7,538 bases of DNA from Rikenellaceae bacterium (lineage in GTDB: Bacteria; Bacteroidota; Bacteroidia; Bacteroidales; UBA932). A program made the translations under genes and the position numbers. How positions within the stretch are numbered: position 1 is the stretch's first letter; the number at the start of each line of letters is the position of its first letter. Shown here piece by piece: positions 6,599 through 7,538 of the stretch. The notes beneath the pieces are model-generated. The model had not been told where the DNA came from, ran no database searches, and worked only from the letters and a program-made list of their open reading frames with translations. The stretch is from the NCBI GenBank assembly GCA_900769735.1, contig CAAGHY010000125.1:1-7538 (forward strand). The letters run 5' to 3'.

Positions 6599-7538
6599 TT
6601 ATAGCTCGTCTGAATAATAAGCTTTAGCAATATCTCTCTGGTTGTAGTTCATTGCCATAACCTGTCCGTATGCACCGGCAGTGTGAAGGGCAATAAGGTC
6701 ACCTCTGCTTGTCTGAGGAAGGATGATATTTTTGCCGAACTGGTCGCTGCTCTCGCAAACCGGACCTACAACATCATATCTCATTCTACGTTTTGCAGTA
6801 GATGTCAAGTTCTCAATTGCGTGGTGTGCCTGATACAATGCCGGACGGATAAGGTCGTTCATACCGGCATCCAGGATGGCAAATTTCTTCTTCTGTCCAA
6901 CTTTTACGTAAAGCACTCTTGAAATAAGGTGACCGCACTGTGCAACAATAGCTCTACCTGGCTCAAAGTGTACATTCTGACCTGGAGCTACAATAAGGTT
7001 CTCATTGATAAGTTTGAAATACTCCTCAAAACTTGCAATAGGGTTCTCATTAGGATTTGCATAGTCAACTCCAAGACCGCCACCCAAGTTAAGGTTTGCA
7101 ATATGCATATCTCTGTCGGTAAACCATTTCTGAAGCTCGGCAATTCTCTCGCAAAGAGTCTTGAATACTCCAAGATCAAGAATCTGGGAACCTACGTGGA
7201 AATGCAAACCGATAAGCTCAACGTTTTTACACTCTTTGAACAATTTTGCAAAGTCCTCAAACATCCAAGGGCTCACACCAAATTTGTTCTCTTTAAGACC
7301 TGTAGAGATGTATTTGTGGGTATGTGCATCAATGTCAGGGTTGATACGCAAAGCAATTTTTGCTACTTTACCCATACCTGCTGCCAAGTCATTGATAACT
7401 TTAACCTCTGGAACAGACTCACAGTTGAAGCTGAAGATACCAGCCTCAAGAGCAGTCTTAATCTCTTTGTCTGATTTGCCTACACCTGCGTAAACTACGT
7501 TCTCTGCACCAAAACCTGATTTGATAGCCAATGCAACC
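6599..7538 (-). CDS. lysA: LysA, diaminopimelate decarboxylase (5' end outside window)
   Basis: This enzyme decarboxylates meso-diaminopimelate to L-lysine with pyridoxal phosphate, the last step of lysine synthesis. The window holds about 312 C-terminal residues, and the frame stays open to the right edge. The TTG at 7529-7531 is therefore an internal Leu codon, not a start. Roughly 75 residues are missing, including the PLP-binding lysine near the N-terminus. Visible motifs (numbered from the first in-window residue) are HVGSQI (114-119), the phosphate-binding GGGLGVDY (152-159), EPGR (192-195), DAGMNDLIRPALYQAHH (223-239), the cross-subunit CESSD (Cys261) and GAYG (288-291). CESSD together with HVGSQI separates it from arginine and ornithine decarboxylases of the same fold. 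It is the first visible gene of the lysA-tetR-ffh-folD cluster. Confidence 0.96.
   Translation of the reverse strand, partial: VALAIKSGFGAENVVYAGVGKSDKEIKTALEAGIFSFNCESVPEVKVINDLAAGMGKVAKIALRINPDIDAHTHKYISTGLKENKFGVSPWMFEDFAKLFKECKNVELIGLHFHVGSQILDLGVFKTLCERIAELQKWFTDRDMHIANLNLGGGLGVDYANPNENPIASFEEYFKLINENLIVAPGQNVHFEPGRAIVAQCGHLISRVLYVKVGQKKKFAILDAGMNDLIRPALYQAHHAIENLTSTAKRRMRYDVVGPVCESSDQFGKNIILPQTSRGDLIALHTAGAYGQVMAMNYNQRDIAKAYYSDEL

Noticed and set aside
6929..7474. 181-codon plus-strand open frame opposite lysA
   Set aside because: It is antisense to conserved LysA motifs, shows no recognisable domain and has no promoter or ribosome-binding signal of its own.

Overview
The window looks like a chromosomal segment from a Bacteroidales (Bacteroidota) bacterium. 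This rests on three things: the moderately AT-rich DNA; a divergent promoter region with a perfect TAnnTTTG box, the Bacteroidota sigma-factor -7 element; and LysA, Ffh and FolD proteins whose wording resembles Bacteroides-type homologues. Genus cannot be fixed from the sequence alone. The window is about 95% coding, with no intergenic stretch over 100 bases. I saw no tRNA, rRNA, CRISPR array, insertion sequence or prophage gene.

Left part (positions 1-2038): a rho-independent terminator at 29-61, then two minus-strand genes read from right to left. The first is a DAACS-family (GltPh fold) symporter and the second is an omega-amidase of the YafV/Nit2 type. They share one base (TAATG), so they are almost certainly one transcription unit. 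A 92-bp region (2039-2130) separates this unit from a divergently transcribed plus-strand gene. It carries a recognisable promoter and a perfect 8-bp inverted repeat at the predicted transcription start.

Middle (2131-3636): a 501-residue membrane iron-sulfur protein. Its N-terminal half looks like NapH: four membrane segments, two CxxxCP motifs and two cytoplasmic 4Fe-4S sites. Its C-terminal half looks like NapG: a twin-arginine segment followed by four 4Fe-4S sites. No terminal reductase is encoded in the window, so its electron acceptor is unknown. A perfect 9-bp hairpin (3657-3685) separates it from the convergent genes to the right.

Right part (3708-7538): a minus-strand gene cluster read from right to left: lysA (diaminopimelate decarboxylase, 5' end outside the window), a TetR-type regulator, ffh (SRP GTPase) and folD. 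Gaps are 3, 5 and 30 bases, so this is probably one operon mixing lysine biosynthesis, membrane targeting and one-carbon metabolism, with a regulator inside. Its promoter would lie outside the window.

Most of the window is housekeeping. The points that merit a second look are the NapH-NapG fusion with an internal Tat-like motif, the palindrome at its promoter, the unusual binding-site residues of the symporter together with its coupling to an omega-amidase, and the TetR gene embedded between lysA and ffh.
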